Of a stretch of 64,000 bases of DNA, positions 18,761 to 27,439 are shown in pieces. Position numbers and translations under genes: made by a program. The stretch is taken from contig NZ_JAVRIA010000003.1 of the NCBI RefSeq assembly GCF_031846265.1, forward strand, positions 329,753 through 393,752, written 5' to 3'. How positions within the stretch are numbered: the stretch's first letter is position 1; each line of letters opens with the position of its first letter. The stretch comes from Microcosmobacter mediterraneus (GTDB taxonomy: Bacteria; Bacteroidota; Bacteroidia; Flavobacteriales; Flavobacteriaceae). The notes beneath the pieces were generated by a model. The model did no database searches. It was not told the DNA's origin and was given only the letters and a program-made list of their open reading frames with translations.

Positions 18761-18988
18761 GTGAAGCATGTTTATTGTTCATTATTTGGACATCAATTTG
18801 AAATCAGTAAAGAAGTTACTTACGCCGTTAAAGAATACAAATGCAAACATTGCAAAACAGAAGTTACCAATAATGGTAATGGCAATTTTGTAGAACTCAC
18901 TCCTAAGTACAAAGAAATTAATTCAGTATTAGAGCGTATTCATTTACGTAGGCTAGCACGTAAGCAACAAACTATTCTTGATCATTAA
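18761..18988 (+). CDS. Mini zinc-ribbon-like protein, paralogue 2
   Basis: A 75-residue protein with a GTG start (18761), chosen because it puts the conserved CSLFGH right at the N terminus. CSLFGH is followed by CKHC about 20 residues later, then TNNGNGNFVELTPKY and a basic helix. It is closely similar to the preceding gene, so the two arose by tandem duplication. Its last 17 bases overlap the 3' end of the convergent thiL. Function unknown. Confidence 0.7.
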   Translation: MKHVYCSLFGHQFEISKEVTYAVKEYKCKHCKTEVTNNGNGNFVELTPKYKEINSVLERIHLRRLARKQQTILDH

Positions 18989-20024
18989 GGGCATTCCAGC
19001 CTTGAGCCTTTAGAGGAATTGCAGTCTCAGCTCTCGTAATTAGATGTTTACCTTTGGCTTCTTCTGTAATGTAACCAATAACTGTAAAATTAGGATTGGC
19101 TTTAATCTTAGGATAATCATCCTGTGAAATAGTCATTAACAATTCATAATCTTCACCTCCATTTATAGCAATAGTTGTGCTATCTATATCAAATTCTTCA
19201 CAAGTAGAAATTACTTGCGGATCTAATGGTATTTTATTCTCGTATAATTCACAACCAACTTTGCTTTGTTTACATATATGAAGAATTTCAGAAGAAATCC
19301 CATCACTAACATCAATCATTGATGTTGGTTTTACTTGGAGTTGTTCCAATAAATCTATAATATCCTTACGAGCTTCTGGTTTTAATTGACGTTCAACAAT
19401 GTAAGCGTACATTGACAAGTCTGGCTGATTATTAGGGTTGACTTTAAATACTTCTTTTTCGCGTTCTAAGACTTGTAATCCCATAAATGCACCACCAATA
19501 TCACCTGTAAGCACTAACAAATCATTTGGCTTAGCACCATTTCTATAAACAATTTTATCAGATTCTGCAATGCCTAATGCAGTAACCGAAATAAGTAATC
19601 CTGTAGTAGATGAAGTAGTATCACCTCCAACTAAATCCACGTTGTAATGCTTACATGCTGTATAAATACCTTCGTACAAATCCTCTAAAGCTTCTAAAGG
19701 AAATCTGTTAGATACAGCAATGGATACCGTAATTTGGGTAGCTTTAGCATTCATAGCATAAACATCGGAAAGGTTAACAACTACAGCTTTATACCCAAGA
19801 TGTTTTAAAGGCATATAACTAAGATCAAAATGCACATTTTCAATGAGTAAATCTGTAGTTAAAACCGTTTGTGCGTTGTTAAAATTCAAAACAGCAGCAT
19901 CGTCACCTATACCTTTAATTGAAGATTCTTGATTAATTTTAAAATTCTGCGTTAAATGGTCTATTAAACCAAACTCACCTAGTTTACTTAACGCTGTTTT
20001 CTTTGGATTTTTATCTTCTAACAT
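18972..20024 (-). CDS. thiL: Thiamine-monophosphate kinase
   Basis: A 350-residue protein with PurM-like ATPase features: GIGDDAAVL near residue 40, TTDLLIENVHFDL near 57, NLSDVYAMNA near 85, VGGDTT near 135 and IDVSDGISSE near 238. It phosphorylates thiamine phosphate to thiamine diphosphate using ATP. It is slightly longer than the E. coli enzyme. A TAnnTTTG element ends 4 bases before the ATG, so the transcript is probably leaderless. Confidence 0.95.
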   Translation of the reverse strand: MLEDKNPKKTALSKLGEFGLIDHLTQNFKINQESSIKGIGDDAAVLNFNNAQTVLTTDLLIENVHFDLSYMPLKHLGYKAVVVNLSDVYAMNAKATQITVSIAVSNRFPLEALEDLYEGIYTACKHYNVDLVGGDTTSSTTGLLISVTALGIAESDKIVYRNGAKPNDLLVLTGDIGGAFMGLQVLEREKEVFKVNPNNQPDLSMYAYIVERQLKPEARKDIIDLLEQLQVKPTSMIDVSDGISSEILHICKQSKVGCELYENKIPLDPQVISTCEEFDIDSTTIAINGGEDYELLMTISQDDYPKIKANPNFTVIGYITEEAKGKHLITRAETAIPLKAQGWNALNDQE

Positions 20025-20028
20025 ACTA

Positions 20029-20036
20029 CAAAAGTA
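20029..20036 (-). promoter_or_regulatory. TAnnTTTG element before thiL
   Basis: On the minus strand TACTTTTG lies 5 bases from the start codon at 20024, suggesting a leaderless thiL mRNA. No good TTG partner is seen. Confidence 0.42.
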
Positions 20037-20110
20037 TTATGCTTTTTTGAATTATCTTTAAAAAATAAGAACCAAATAAAATTTACCGTAAATTGGTCAA
20101 AAATTGAAAA

Positions 20111-21565
20111 ATGAAAATTAATGTCCCTAACTGTTTAAAAGCACTCTTATTTTTCACCTTTTTTGCTTTTAATCTTAGCTGTAGTAATGATGATGATGGA
20201 GGTGTTCCTGTTAATATAGACACCGATAATGATTCCATAGAAAATACTTTAGATAATTGTCCTAATACTGCAAACTCTGACCAAAATGATAATGATAACG
20301 ATGGTATTGGAGATGTTTGTGATCCTGACGATGATAATGATGGTATTAATGACACCATAGATAACTGTCCTTTGACTGCAAATGCAGACCAAGAAGATTT
20401 AGATAATGATGGTATTGGAGATATCTGTGATGATGAAGTTTCTAATGTTCCTTTTCCATGTTCAAACGGAACAGCCAATGGGTTTCCTTGTAATGGCTTT
20501 GATTTAATGAGTCAGTTACCTATTAATTTACTGGGAGGTGCTGGAGCTGAAGGTAACGATTCTTGGGGCTGGACAGACCCATTAGACGGAAAAGAGTATG
20601 CGCTAGTTGGAACAACCTCTGGCTCAGCCTTTGTAGATGTTTCTGATGCTGCTAACCCAATTTTTCTAGGCACCTTACCAACTGCAACTGTAAATGATAT
20701 TTGGCGAGATATTAAAACCTATAATAACCATGCTTTTATTGTTAGTGAAGCCTCAGGACATGGTATGCAAGTTTTTGATTTAACACGCCTGAGAAATGTT
20801 ACCAACCCTCCTCAAACGTTTACAGCAGACGCAAACTACAATGCGTTTGGAAAAGCACATAATATTGTAATTAATGAAGATAGTGGATTTGCCTATGTTG
20901 TAGGCTCAAACACTTTTAGTGGTGGACCACATTTTATTAATATTCAAAACCCAACTGCGCCAATGGCAGCAGGAGGCTACAGTGATGATTCTTATTCTCA
21001 CGATGCACAAGTAGTAACATATAATGGTCCAGATTCAGATTATACAGGTAAAGAAATTTTCATTGGAAGTAATGAAGATGAAGTAGTTATTATCGATGTA
21101 TCTGATAAAAATAATCCTATTCAAATTTCGACTATTAGTTACAGTAATCTAGGCTATGCTCATCAAGGTTGGTTTACTGAGGATATGACTTATTTTTTAC
21201 TAGGTGATGAAGTTGATGAAATTGATTTTGGAATTAACACAAGAACCGTTGTCTTTGATTTTACAGATTTAGATAACCCAACTTTTCATATGGATTATTT
21301 TGGACCTACATCAGCCATTGATCATAACGGTTATGTCGTTGGAAATATCTTTTACGTAGCCAACTATTCTGCTGGTCTAAGAGCAGTTGATTTGTCTAAT
21401 ATTGCCAATGGTGAAATGACCGAAATTGGTTTCTTTGATACATTTACACCTAATGACGATACTGTTTTTAATGGTGCATGGAATATCTATCCATTTTTTG
21501 AAAGTGGTAATATATTAGTGAGTGATATAGATGGCGGAATGTACATAGTGAGACCTTCAAACTAA
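20111..21565 (+). CDS. Surface lipoprotein with TSP3 calcium repeats and LVIVD-type propeller (choice-of-anchor B family)
   Basis: A 484-residue protein. The SPase II signal has lipobox NLSC near residue 24, followed by SNDDDGG, an acidic patch like Bacteroidota surface-lipoprotein export signals. Residues about 35-100 hold Asp/Asn-rich thrombospondin type 3 repeats (DNCPNTANSDQ, DNDNDGIGDVCDPDDD) that bind calcium. Residues about 130-480 contain LVIVD-like blades (AFVDVSDAANPIFLGTL, VVIIDVSDKNNPIQIS, AVDLSNIANGE) of a beta-propeller. It heads a four-gene envelope operon with the MbnP/MbnH pair. Function unknown; an extracellular scaffold is likely. Confidence 0.87.
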   Translation: MKINVPNCLKALLFFTFFAFNLSCSNDDDGGVPVNIDTDNDSIENTLDNCPNTANSDQNDNDNDGIGDVCDPDDDNDGINDTIDNCPLTANADQEDLDNDGIGDICDDEVSNVPFPCSNGTANGFPCNGFDLMSQLPINLLGGAGAEGNDSWGWTDPLDGKEYALVGTTSGSAFVDVSDAANPIFLGTLPTATVNDIWRDIKTYNNHAFIVSEASGHGMQVFDLTRLRNVTNPPQTFTADANYNAFGKAHNIVINEDSGFAYVVGSNTFSGGPHFINIQNPTAPMAAGGYSDDSYSHDAQVVTYNGPDSDYTGKEIFIGSNEDEVVIIDVSDKNNPIQISTISYSNLGYAHQGWFTEDMTYFLLGDEVDEIDFGINTRTVVFDFTDLDNPTFHMDYFGPTSAIDHNGYVVGNIFYVANYSAGLRAVDLSNIANGEMTEIGFFDTFTPNDDTVFNGAWNIYPFFESGNILVSDIDGGMYIVRPSN

Positions 21566-21571
21566 GTAAAT

Positions 21572-22903
21572 ATGTTCCGTTACTTAAGAATATATTTAAC
21601 CCTATGCTGCCTTACCTTAGTACTTTGCTGCTCTAATGATAGCACAATAATTACAACACAAAACGTCACTATTGATACTATCAGCACTTTTGGAGGTTCA
21701 AAAAATGAAAGTGGACAAAGTGTTGTAGCTACAAACGATGGAGGTTACGCTATACTAGGCTTTACACAAAGTACTGATGGTGATATTATTAATAAACAAA
21801 ATGAAGATTTCGATTTTTGGCTATTAAAATTCGATGCAGAAAATCAATTACAATGGCAAAAAACCTTTGGTGGTACTAACGATGACAAAGGTGTAACTAT
21901 TATACAAACTACTGAAGGCGGATTTGCAATATTAGGCTACAGCAATAGCAATAATGGTGATGTTTCCCAGAATTTTGGACTTCAAGATTTTTGGATTCTC
22001 AAATTGGATCCAAACGGAAACATAGAGTGGGAAAGAACATATGGTTTTCAAGGTGCAGATAGAGGTATTTCTCTAATACAAACTAACGATACAGGATTTT
22101 TACTATGTGGTATATTAGATGTTACAGCATCTGGTGGTGAGGGCAATACTTCTCGATTATATCAAAGGCATGCAGGTGGAGATTATTGGGTGTTAAAGTT
22201 GAATACTTCTGGTAATTTAGAATGGAGTAAATTCTTTGGTGGTAACTTTACTGATACTCCTGAAGGTCTAATTCAAACTTCAGACAATAACTATATTATT
22301 GTCGGAGGATCTGATAGTATAGATACTGATATTTCAGATAATAAAGGCAGTTACGATTTTTGGGTAATTAAAATCTCAACTACTGGTAATCTCATATGGG
22401 AAAAATCATTTGGTGGCTCACAGATTGATGAAGCTAGAGCAATTATTGCAACCGAAGATGGTAATTTCTTAATTGCTGGAGATACCAGAAGTAATGATTT
22501 AGACGTTTCTAATAACATAGGTGCAGCAGATTTGTGGCTAGTTAAAATTTCTACAGTTGGCGATCTTATTTGGGAGAAAACAATAGGTGGAACTAACTTT
22601 GATGTTGCACGAGATGTTATTAAATCTCAAAATAATGGTTACATCATTGCAGGTAGTTCTAGAAGTAGTGATCTAGATGTTGCAGAAAATAAAGGACAAA
22701 ATGACGCTTGGATTATAAATGTTGATGATGAAGGCAATTTACTCTGGGAAAAAAGTGCTGGAGGCTCTAACATAGACTTTGCTTACAGTCTAGCACTACT
22801 TAACGATGGATCAATCATTGCAACTGGAGATAGTACCAGTAACGATGGAGACATAATCGAAAATAAAGGGTTTACGGATCTCTTAGTCTTAAAAATGAAA
22901 TGA
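21572..22903 (+). CDS. Secreted seven-bladed beta-propeller lipoprotein
   Basis: A 443-residue protein whose signal ends in a Cys pair (LVLCC near residue 19-20), so it is probably lipidated. The mature part is seven repeats of about 55 residues, each starting GG(S/T)xxD and running to DFW(L/V)(L/I)K ... GNLxWEKxx. The last repeat stops at LLVLKMK without its final strand, which an N-terminal strand (VTIDTISTF) can supply: a classic velcro closure. No enzyme motif is visible. It follows the LVIVD gene by 6 bases and overlaps the next gene by 4 bases (ATGA), so they are translationally coupled. Confidence 0.82.
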   Translation: MFRYLRIYLTLCCLTLVLCCSNDSTIITTQNVTIDTISTFGGSKNESGQSVVATNDGGYAILGFTQSTDGDIINKQNEDFDFWLLKFDAENQLQWQKTFGGTNDDKGVTIIQTTEGGFAILGYSNSNNGDVSQNFGLQDFWILKLDPNGNIEWERTYGFQGADRGISLIQTNDTGFLLCGILDVTASGGEGNTSRLYQRHAGGDYWVLKLNTSGNLEWSKFFGGNFTDTPEGLIQTSDNNYIIVGGSDSIDTDISDNKGSYDFWVIKISTTGNLIWEKSFGGSQIDEARAIIATEDGNFLIAGDTRSNDLDVSNNIGAADLWLVKISTVGDLIWEKTIGGTNFDVARDVIKSQNNGYIIAGSSRSSDLDVAENKGQNDAWIINVDDEGNLLWEKSAGGSNIDFAYSLALLNDGSIIATGDSTSNDGDIIENKGFTDLLVLKMK

Positions 22904-23673
22904 AAATGAAAAAGACCTACATCAGTCTAATCATTCTGGCACAACTTATTTTGTCTTGCTCAAACTCTAACGACAATTCAGTTCAGCAAGTATTTCCTAT
23001 GTTTAAATTTACTCATAACTGGGATGGGCAAAATATAACAAACGTAGACTTTAACACCATCCAATTTACAAATGAAAATGGCGATGAATTAAGTATAGAG
23101 CGACTACGTTATGTTATATCTGATATTACTTTCACTTCCGAATCTAACCAAGTTTTAGTTATCAATAATTTCAATTTAGTGGATGTAACTAATAGTCAAA
23201 ATATAGTTTATGAATTTGCGTCACAAGTTCCTGTTGGTACTTATCAAGTCTCTTTCACGTTTGGTTTAGATGATGAAGATAATGCTGAAAATTATGTGTA
23301 TTTAAATTCTCAATCTTTTAATGTGCCAGATATGTTAGGTGGAGGCTACCATTACATGCAACTTGATGGTAAGTTTATCAATAGTTCAATGCAAGAACAA
23401 GGCTATAACTATCATGCTATTAGAGCAGTAGATAATCCTGGTGCTAACCCAACATTTCCTCAAGACACATTCTTTAATGTAAATTTAGGAACTATTACTA
23501 TCACTGAAGGTACAGAAGTAGAAGTTAAAATGAATATAGCAGAGTGGTTTAAAAATCCTCATAGTTGGGATTTAAATGTTTTAAATCAGATGCTCATGCC
23601 TAATTCTGCAACACAAATTATAATATCAGAAAACGGTGAGTCTGTATTTAGTTTAGGAGAAGTTACGCCTTAA
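22900..23673 (+). CDS. MbnP-family copper-associated lipoprotein
   Basis: A 257-residue protein with lipobox ILSC (residue about 20). The mature part matches the MbnP-like family: an opening FPMFKFTHNWDGQ, a middle ERLRYVISDI, a GGGYHYMQLDGKF segment and a late AEWFKNPHSWDLN. Known MbnP proteins contain a Trp that a partner MauG-like di-haem enzyme (MbnH) oxidises to kynurenine, linked to copper binding. Candidate Trp residues here are those in THNWD and the two in the C-terminal motif. The adjacent gene encodes exactly such a partner. The start could be either ATG (22900 or 22906); 22900 overlaps the previous stop. Confidence 0.85.
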   Translation: MKMKKTYISLIILAQLILSCSNSNDNSVQQVFPMFKFTHNWDGQNITNVDFNTIQFTNENGDELSIERLRYVISDITFTSESNQVLVINNFNLVDVTNSQNIVYEFASQVPVGTYQVSFTFGLDDEDNAENYVYLNSQSFNVPDMLGGGYHYMQLDGKFINSSMQEQGYNYHAIRAVDNPGANPTFPQDTFFNVNLGTITITEGTEVEVKMNIAEWFKNPHSWDLNVLNQMLMPNSATQIIISENGESVFSLGEVTP

Positions 23674-23687
23674 GTTTATTAATTATT

Positions 23688-24743
23688 TTGAAAAAGTTTT
23701 CTTTCGTCATATTACTTTTAAATCTTTATTTAAGTTGCTCAAAAGATTCTGCAGAGTATCAGCCTACTCCTCAACCCTTACAAATTCCGCAACTATTCTT
23801 AGACAATATTATTGCTCCTATTATTCCATCCGATAACCTTCAAACCGTTGAAGGTGTCTCTTTAGGTAGAAAACTATTTTTTGATACTATTCTATCTGGA
23901 GATGAAACAAAATCTTGTGCAAGTTGCCATGCACCTCAGCTTGCATTTTCAGATAACTTGCCAACTAGTGTTGGTGTAGATGGCATTTTTGGAGAACGTA
24001 ATTCAATGCCTCTATTTAATTTGGCTTGGAACTACAATGAGCGTTTTGCTTGGGATGGAAAAGAACTAAGTTTAGAAAGACAAGCTGAAGAACCTGTTCA
24101 AAATCCAATAGAACTACATAGCAATTGGAATGATGTTATTAGTAAGTTACAATCGCATCCAGAGTATCCAGAACTATTTAGATTAGCATTTAACACCTCA
24201 ACAATTACTAAAGAATTAACTACAAAAGCCATTGCACAATTTGAACGAACATTGATATCTGCTAATTCTAAGTTTGATCGATATTCATTAGGATTAACAA
24301 ACCTAACAGCTCAAGAGTTAAATGGATTAAATGTATTTATGAGTGAAGATAAAGGGGATTGTTTTCATTGTCATGGTAATCCTAACAATCCGCTTTGGAC
24401 TGATAATGATTTTCATAATAATGGCCTAGATTCAGAATTCACAGACTTAGGTTTAGGTGCAGTAACAGGAAATCCTAACGATAATGGAAAATTCAAAACA
24501 CCATCGTTACGCAATTTACAGTACACAGCACCTTACATGCACGATGGAAGATTTACAACCCTTCAAGATGTTATTAATCATTACAGTGAAGGTCTGCAAA
24601 ACTCAGCAACTATTGATCCGTTAATGAAAAAAATCGATGAAGGAGGTGTACAACTATCTAACTCTGATAAGGCAGACCTACTAGCCTTTTTACTCACACT
24701 TTCAGATCCTTTATTTATATCTAGCTTTAATCCTCAGGATTAA
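23688..24743 (+). CDS. MbnH/MauG-like di-haem cytochrome c peroxidase family lipoprotein
   Basis: A 351-residue protein from a TTG start at 23688, chosen because it gives MKKF plus a signal with lipobox YLSC and no ATG fits. It has two CxxCH haem sites: CASCH near residue 77 and CFHCH near 226, with a PYMHDGRF segment near 285 that supplies a distal ligand region. The family includes CcpA peroxidases, MauG and MbnH. Beside an MbnP gene, MbnH-like tryptophan oxidation is the best guess. It is the last gene of the operon. Confidence 0.88.
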   Translation: MKKFSFVILLLNLYLSCSKDSAEYQPTPQPLQIPQLFLDNIIAPIIPSDNLQTVEGVSLGRKLFFDTILSGDETKSCASCHAPQLAFSDNLPTSVGVDGIFGERNSMPLFNLAWNYNERFAWDGKELSLERQAEEPVQNPIELHSNWNDVISKLQSHPEYPELFRLAFNTSTITKELTTKAIAQFERTLISANSKFDRYSLGLTNLTAQELNGLNVFMSEDKGDCFHCHGNPNNPLWTDNDFHNNGLDSEFTDLGLGAVTGNPNDNGKFKTPSLRNLQYTAPYMHDGRFTTLQDVINHYSEGLQNSATIDPLMKKIDEGGVQLSNSDKADLLAFLLTLSDPLFISSFNPQD

Positions 24744-24845
24744 TAATTTCACACATTTAAGTGTATTTCATCGAAAAAATAGGTAAATGGCAGATATTCT
24801 GATCTGAATTTTCTATTTTTCTATTCCCTAAATCTAATTAACTAC

Positions 24846-25079
24846 ATGACCACAAATGCATCAAGCGTACTAACGTGTGAAGTTTTTGGACATAATTTTA
24901 ATCGTTCAAATCCACATGATCCTTCAGAAATTAAATGCTCTGCTTGCAACGTAAAAAAACGTTTAGACAAGCATGGAAACTTCAAAGCTCTTCCTTCTCT
25001 AAACAAAGAGGTGCATAGAACAGTACGCCAACTTTTTTTATTAAACAGAAGAAGAAAACGTATATCATTCTCAATCTAA
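24846..25079 (+). CDS. Mini zinc-ribbon-like protein, paralogue 3
   Basis: A 77-residue protein with CEVFGH near residue 10, CSAC about 19 residues later, KHGNFKALPS (matching NGNG-F-x-L-TP of the 18.4-19 kb pair) and a strongly basic tail (LLNRRRKR). It is clearly related to the two proteins at 18407 and 18761, though more diverged. The basic tail could contact nucleic acid or membrane. It lies just upstream of the SUF operon promoter. Function unknown. Confidence 0.7.
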   Translation: MTTNASSVLTCEVFGHNFNRSNPHDPSEIKCSACNVKKRLDKHGNFKALPSLNKEVHRTVRQLFLLNRRRKRISFSI

Positions 25080-25152
25080 AATCTTAAATTTTAGGTATTG
25101 TAGCAATAAAGAAAACTAATACAATTATGTATTAATATAATGTTAGGTTATA

Positions 25153-25182
25153 TTGCTTAAGCCTACTTATATCGTATATTTG
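25153..25182 (+). promoter_or_regulatory. Predicted SUF operon promoter
   Basis: TTG (25153-25155), a 19-base spacer, then TATATTTG (25175-25182): a full match to the Bacteroidota consensus. The sufA start is at 25215, a leader of about 25 bases. Confidence 0.72.
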
Positions 25183-25214
25183 CAATCTATTTAGAAAGAT
25201 TCTAATTATACAGT

Positions 25215-25544
25215 ATGATTAAAGTTTCTGATACAGCCAAAAATAAAGTCGTTCAGCTTATGAGCGAAGATGGTTTTAACCCTTCAACCGACTACGTTAG
25301 AGTTGGCGTAAAAAGTGGAGGGTGTTCTGGACTGTCCTATGATTTAAAATTTGACAATGCCCAAATTGAAGGTGATAAAGTGTTTGAAGATAATGGAGTT
25401 AAAATCATAGTAGACAAAAAAAGTTTTCTATACTTAATTGGTACAACTTTAGAATACTCTGGAGGCCTTAATGGCTCTGGTTTTGTATTTAATAATCCTA
25501 ATGCCAACAGAACCTGTGGTTGTGGCGAATCATTTTCATTATAA
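25215..25544 (+). CDS. sufA: A-type iron-sulfur carrier protein
   Basis: A 109-residue HesB/IscA-like protein with the three conserved Cys: GGCSGLSY near residue 36 and CGCGESF at the C terminus. It receives clusters from SufBCD and passes them to targets, or carries iron. It is the first gene of the suf operon, 10 bases before sufB, directly after a two-element promoter. SufA versus IscA is decided by context. Confidence 0.93.
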   Translation: MIKVSDTAKNKVVQLMSEDGFNPSTDYVRVGVKSGGCSGLSYDLKFDNAQIEGDKVFEDNGVKIIVDKKSFLYLIGTTLEYSGGLNGSGFVFNNPNANRTCGCGESFSL

Positions 25545-25554
25545 ATTTTAAAGC

Positions 25555-27003
25555 ATGTCGAAGTACACCGAAGATGACTTACGCGAAGAATTAAAAACCA
25601 AGGAATATGAATATGGTTTTTATACAGATATTGAGTCCGAAACATTTCCAAATGGTTTAAACGAAGATATCGTTAGAGCAATTTCTAAGAAAAAAGAAGA
25701 ACCAGAATGGATGACTAACTGGCGTTTAGAAGCGTTTAGAGTTTGGCAAGATATGGAAGAGCCAGAATGGGCTAATGTTCATTACAATAAACCAGATTTC
25801 CAAGCCATCTCCTATTATTCTGCACCTAATAGCAAACCAAAATACGATAGTTTAGATGAAGTAGATCCTGAGTTACTTGCTACATTTGAGAAGTTAGGTA
25901 TCTCACTAGACGAGCAAAAAAAATTGGCTGGTGTTGCTATGGACGTTGTTGTAGATTCAGTATCAGTGGCAACTACTTTTAAAAAGACTTTAGCTGAAAA
26001 AGGTATCATTTTTATGAGTATCTCTGAGGCTATTCAGGAATATCCAGAACTAGTAAAAAAATATATTGGAACTGTTGTTCCGCAAAAAGATAATTTCTAT
26101 GCAGCTTTAAATTCTGCAGTATTTAGTGATGGTTCGTTCTGTTACATTCCTAAAGGTGTGCGTTGCCCAATGGAATTATCTACATATTTTAGAATAAACC
26201 AAGCAGGAACAGGACAATTTGAAAGAACACTAGTCATCGCAGACGAAGGCAGTTATGTAAGTTACCTAGAGGGTTGTACAGCACCAAGTAGAGACGAAAA
26301 CCAATTGCATGCTGCTGTTGTAGAATTGATTGCTTTAGACGATGCAGAAATAAAATATTCAACGGTTCAGAATTGGTATCCTGGTAATGCTGAAGGAAAA
26401 GGAGGCGTTTTTAACTTTGTAACCAAACGAGGTCTTTGTGAAACAAATGCCAAAATTTCTTGGACACAGGTAGAAACAGGTAGTGCTGTAACTTGGAAAT
26501 ATCCGTCTTGTGTACTTAAAGGAAATAACTCAGTTGGAGAGTTTTACTCCATCGCAGTAACTAATAACTTTCAGCAAGCAGATACAGGTACAAAAATGAT
26601 TCATCTTGGTAAGAACACTAAGTCTACCATCATTTCTAAAGGTATTTCTGCTGGGAAATCTCAAAATAGCTACAGAGGACTAGTACAAATTAGCCCAAGA
26701 GCAGAAAATGCTCGTAATTTCTCACAATGTGATAGCTTACTTATGGGAAATGAGTGTGGAGCTCATACATTTCCATACATTGAAGCCAAAAATAAGTCTG
26801 CACAAATAGAACACGAGGCCACTACAAGTAAAATTGGTGAAGACCAAATATTTTATTGTAATCAAAGAGGTATAGACACCGAAAAAGCTATTGCCTTAAT
26901 TGTTAATGGCTTCAGCAAAGAAGTACTTAATAAATTACCAATGGAATTTGCTGTAGAAGCTCAAAAATTATTAGAAATCAGCCTAGAAGGTTCTGTTGGA
27001 TAA
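25555..27003 (+). CDS. sufB: Fe-S cluster assembly scaffold SufB
   Basis: A 482-residue protein of full family length with an N-terminal helical part, then the parallel beta-helix core (residues about 200-440). Expected features include GSFCYIPKGVRCP, YLEGCTAP and EHEATTSKIGEDQIFY. The Cys in NFSQCDSLLMG near 395 matches the residue important for cluster building. It forms the scaffold with SufD and the ATPase SufC. Downstream spacing of 11 bases places it in the same operon. Confidence 0.97.
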   Translation: MSKYTEDDLREELKTKEYEYGFYTDIESETFPNGLNEDIVRAISKKKEEPEWMTNWRLEAFRVWQDMEEPEWANVHYNKPDFQAISYYSAPNSKPKYDSLDEVDPELLATFEKLGISLDEQKKLAGVAMDVVVDSVSVATTFKKTLAEKGIIFMSISEAIQEYPELVKKYIGTVVPQKDNFYAALNSAVFSDGSFCYIPKGVRCPMELSTYFRINQAGTGQFERTLVIADEGSYVSYLEGCTAPSRDENQLHAAVVELIALDDAEIKYSTVQNWYPGNAEGKGGVFNFVTKRGLCETNAKISWTQVETGSAVTWKYPSCVLKGNNSVGEFYSIAVTNNFQQADTGTKMIHLGKNTKSTIISKGISAGKSQNSYRGLVQISPRAENARNFSQCDSLLMGNECGAHTFPYIEAKNKSAQIEHEATTSKIGEDQIFYCNQRGIDTEKAIALIVNGFSKEVLNKLPMEFAVEAQKLLEISLEGSVG

Positions 27004-27014
27004 AATCAGTTATT

Positions 27015-27437
27015 ATGAAAAAAATCAATCTTATCTTATTATTAGCCTTAGTAATGCTTGCTTGTAAAAGCGAATCTAAAACTGAAACTGTTAATCTTGA
27101 AGAAAATAGAGCAAAATCTTATAATCAAGAAGATGGTTTAATTACAATATCAGGTAAATTTTTCTATGATGAAGTTAAGAATGCAGCCATCATTCAGAAA
27201 AATAATAATACAGTCTATGGTGTAGTTGTAGATGACAATATGAAATTACTTAATGAGCAAGTAAAACCATTAAAAATTAACACCTATGATATGGTACCTG
27301 TTACTGTACGTGTTAAACGATTTGAAAAACCAGAAAACGAGGAAGGCTGGCCATATAGAGTTGAGATTAAAGATATTTTAAAAATAGAAAAACCGTCAAC
27401 AGAAGAAGAAGACGTTATTAAAATAGGAACAGAATAA
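27015..27437 (+). CDS. Lipoprotein inserted between sufB and sufC
   Basis: A 140-residue protein with an SPase II signal (lipobox MLAC near residue 17). The mature domain (residues about 45-125) is beta-rich (GLITISGKFFYDE, NTVYGVVVDD, VPVTVRVKRFE), suggesting an OB-like or small beta-barrel fold. I do not recognise a family. It sits 11 bases after sufB and 2 bases before sufC, so it is co-expressed with Fe-S assembly, though an anchored envelope protein cannot meet the cytoplasmic SUF complex. Confidence 0.75.
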   Translation: MKKINLILLLALVMLACKSESKTETVNLEENRAKSYNQEDGLITISGKFFYDEVKNAAIIQKNNNTVYGVVVDDNMKLLNEQVKPLKINTYDMVPVTVRVKRFEKPENEEGWPYRVEIKDILKIEKPSTEEEDVIKIGTE

Positions 27438-27439
27438 CT

